Shown: piece after piece, positions 62,293 through 64,000 of the stretch | Numbering within the stretch: position 1 is the first letter of the stretch | Layout: each line of letters opens with the position of its first letter | Assembly (NCBI GenBank): GCA_038396605.1 | Contig: CP121690.1 | Coordinates: 590,500 to 654,499, forward strand | DNA: 64,000 nt | Direction: 5' to 3' | Source of the DNA: Eubacteriales bacterium mix99 | GTDB lineage: Bacteria > Bacillota > Clostridia > Caldicoprobacterales > DTU083 | Made by a program: the position numbers and the translations under genes | Notes under the pieces: generated by a model | Database searches by the model: none | What the model was told of the DNA's origin: nothing | What the model saw: the letters and a program-made list of their open reading frames with translations, nothing else

Positions 62293-63371
62293 TACACGAC
62301 CCCTTTCTTCTGCCTGTCCGCATGATCCCCGCGGGAAAAATCCGGTTCAAATCCTGCCCGGACAATCCGGCGGGAAAGGCAGGACAGACATTCCGCCGCT
62401 TCCTCTCCGGTGCAGATTTTATTGTCATACAGAGCATAATCCTTTCGGTGCTCCACAGGGGAAAGATTCGGCATCACCACATTGGCACCGGCCCGGAGGC
62501 CTTTTTCCCGTCCCAGGGCATCCACCGTACCCAGAGCCGTTGTGGCGGGAAGCAAAACCTTTGGCAGCAGAATGCGCAGCAGGGACAGCAACACCACAGT
62601 CCGATCGGCAGACGGCGTATCATAATCCCGGAAACGGGTATCCTTCTGCGGAACAAACGGGCCGATGCCGATCATATGGGGCTTCAGCTCCCGCAGAAAC
62701 AGAAAATCCTCCGCCAGGGTATCATAGCTCTGACCAGGCGACTGCACCATAAATCCGGCCCCTACCTGGTACCCGATTTCCTTCAGATCATACAGGCACC
62801 GCTTCCGGTTCTCCAGGCTGAGCTCCGGGGGGTGCAGCTTCCTGTAATGCCCTTCCGCCGCCGTTTCGTGACGGAGCAGATAACGGTCCGCACCGGTTTC
62901 AAACAACCGCTGATAAGAATCCCGGCTCCGCTCTCCAATGGAAAGGGTCACCGCACAGTCGGGAAATCTTCCCTTTATCTCCGCTATCAGGGAACACAGC
63001 CTGCCATCCGTAAAGTATCCGTCCTCCCCGCTTTGCAGGACAAAGGTGCGAAAGCCCAGCCGATGGCCTTTCCGGCAGCAGTCCAGGATTTTCTCTTCGG
63101 TCAGGCGGTATCTCCTGGCGTTTTCGTTGTCCCTGCGCAAACCGCAGTAATAACAATTGTTTCTGCAATAGCTGGAAAATTCGATCAGCCCCCGGAAATA
63201 CACTTTCTTTCCATAATACCTTTCCCGCAGCTCATTGGCTGCAAGACAAAGTTTCTCCCTGTCCTCCGGCGCTGCCTGTTCACAAAAAAATCGAATCATC
63301 CCGGCAAGCTCCCGCCTGCCTGCAGCATTCATCCAATCTGAAAAGGTATCGGCATTCCCTGACAAAGTCAT
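62292..63371 (-). CDS. hydE: [FeFe]-hydrogenase maturation radical SAM protein
   Basis: A 359-residue radical SAM enzyme with CRNNCYYC (about residues 62-69), binding the catalytic 4Fe-4S cluster. It works in making the dithiomethylamine bridge/iron synthon of the H-cluster. AGGAGTGGCG precedes the ATG; the stop overlaps hydF by one base. The gene lies 12 bases after hydG. Confidence 0.95.
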   Translation of the reverse strand: MTLSGNADTFSDWMNAAGRRELAGMIRFFCEQAAPEDREKLCLAANELRERYYGKKVYFRGLIEFSSYCRNNCYYCGLRRDNENARRYRLTEEKILDCCRKGHRLGFRTFVLQSGEDGYFTDGRLCSLIAEIKGRFPDCAVTLSIGERSRDSYQRLFETGADRYLLRHETAAEGHYRKLHPPELSLENRKRCLYDLKEIGYQVGAGFMVQSPGQSYDTLAEDFLFLRELKPHMIGIGPFVPQKDTRFRDYDTPSADRTVVLLSLLRILLPKVLLPATTALGTVDALGREKGLRAGANVVMPNLSPVEHRKDYALYDNKICTGEEAAECLSCLSRRIVRAGFEPDFSRGDHADRQKKGVV

Positions 63372-63383
63372 AATACGCCACTC

Positions 63384-64000
63384 CTACAGGCGCAGATCCC
63401 GTTCTCCGTTTTCGATTCTCTTCAGATTCTTTTGAATCGTGTCGTAAACGGGTTCGCCCTTGAATTGTTCCACATGATTCCGGAGGGTTTTTTCTCCTTT
63501 GGCCTTTGTTTCCGGTGTTGCGTAGTCCAACAGATATTCCTTCAGTGTAAAGATCGCGTTGGGAATACAGTAGTTATGCACAAACCGGGATTTCGCCACT
63601 TTCATGAACTGTTCGCCTGTACGTCCGGCGCGGTAACATGCCGTACAAAAGGAAGGAATGGCGCCCATATCGCATACCTCCTGTACAACACCGTCCAAAG
63701 AACGGTCGTCGCCGATGGAAAACTGCTCCTGATCCGGCATGGAATTTGCCTTTTTGGAGGCAGCATAGGCGCCTACTCCAATCCGCGTCCCTGCGTCGAT
63801 CTGGGATACCCCGAAGGAAAGCACCTGTTTCCGGACGGCTTCCGGCTCCCGCGCGGTACAGATCATACCCGTATAGGGCACGCTGAGACGCAGAACCGCC
63901 ACCAGCTTCTTGAAGTCTTCGTCATTCACTTTATACTCGGGATGATCGGAATAAGGCGTATCGGTGGCGGGCGTGATCCGCGGGAAAGAAATCGTGTGAG
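63384..64000 (-). CDS. hydG: [FeFe]-hydrogenase maturation tyrosine lyase, C-terminal part
   Basis: The gene continues past the right edge; about 205 residues of the C-terminal end are visible. In-frame translation upstream of 63929 gives HTISFPRITPATDTPYSDHP, matching HydG, so the GTG at 63929 is internal. The conserved C-terminal FCTACYRAGRTGEQFM carries the auxiliary cluster cysteines. HydG splits tyrosine to give CO and CN for the H-cluster. Order hydG-hydE-hydF. Confidence 0.93.
   Translation of the reverse strand, partial: HTISFPRITPATDTPYSDHPEYKVNDEDFKKLVAVLRLSVPYTGMICTAREPEAVRKQVLSFGVSQIDAGTRIGVGAYAASKKANSMPDQEQFSIGDDRSLDGVVQEVCDMGAIPSFCTACYRAGRTGEQFMKVAKSRFVHNYCIPNAIFTLKEYLLDYATPETKAKGEKTLRNHVEQFKGEPVYDTIQKNLKRIENGERDLRL

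Overview
The window looks like a chromosome segment of an anaerobic, probably spore-forming Clostridia-type Firmicute. The reasons are a [FeFe]-hydrogenase maturation set (hydG-hydE-hydF), a sodium-pump decarboxylase beta/gamma pair, a SipW/TasA-type secretion cluster, a LysM-GH18 spore-cortex-type hydrolase, strong purine-rich ribosome binding sites and many TTG starts. The species cannot be fixed from sequence alone.

Layout. 1-2.4 kb: a gene cut by the window edge, a small P-loop kinase and a frameshifted, truncated GH35 beta-galactosidase. 2.5-6.2 kb: an IS30-type insertion whose right terminal repeat is itself interrupted by an IS66-family element with a perfect 8-bp target duplication. 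6.2-10 kb: a heterodimeric ABC exporter behind a promoter and an attenuator-like terminator. 10.3-17.4 kb: radical SAM/SPASM protein, a ThyX-like protein, a ferritin-like/VIT1 fusion, an oxidoreductase remnant, tRNA-Ser(GGA), nagA, a DUF1284 protein and the LysM-GH18 protein. 17.6-19.5 kb: first copy of an ISLre2-family element. 19.7-25 kb: amino-acid permease plus amidohydrolase, a DJ-1/PfpI protein and an ABC-2 transporter. 25-29.4 kb: a potABCD polyamine uptake operon with a cupin-HTH regulator. 29.6-33.6 kb: AraC regulator, two-component system and TVP38-family membrane protein. 33.7-41.8 kb: an arabinoside-type utilisation locus (GH127, LplABC-like sugar ABC importer, membrane-bound AraC regulator). 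42-52.3 kb: ogt, then a surface-protein secretion cluster: a broken MalT/LuxR regulator, a histidine kinase, a frameshifted response regulator, two SipW-type exported proteins, a SipW peptidase with an extra membrane domain, a DUF5305 protein and a TasA/camelysin-like protein. 52.6-55.5 kb: Ca2+ P-type ATPase. 55.5-57.4 kb: a second, apparently identical ISLre2 copy in the same orientation. 57.5-64 kb: SEC-C methionine aminopeptidase, RluA pseudouridine synthase, OadG/OadB-like sodium pump subunits and the hydrogenase maturation genes.

The most distinctive part is the secretion cluster at 45.1-52.3 kb. Three proteins carry the same unusual Tyr/Trp-Asp signal-peptide end; the dedicated peptidase, the DUF5305 membrane protein and the substrates are packed with 4-14 bp overlaps or short gaps behind their own two-component system. 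Both DNA-binding regulators next to it carry frameshifts, so its control may be decayed (or the assembly has indels). The insertion sequences are also informative: each copy has intact target duplications, and two of them carry RNA structures that would block expression from outside promoters.
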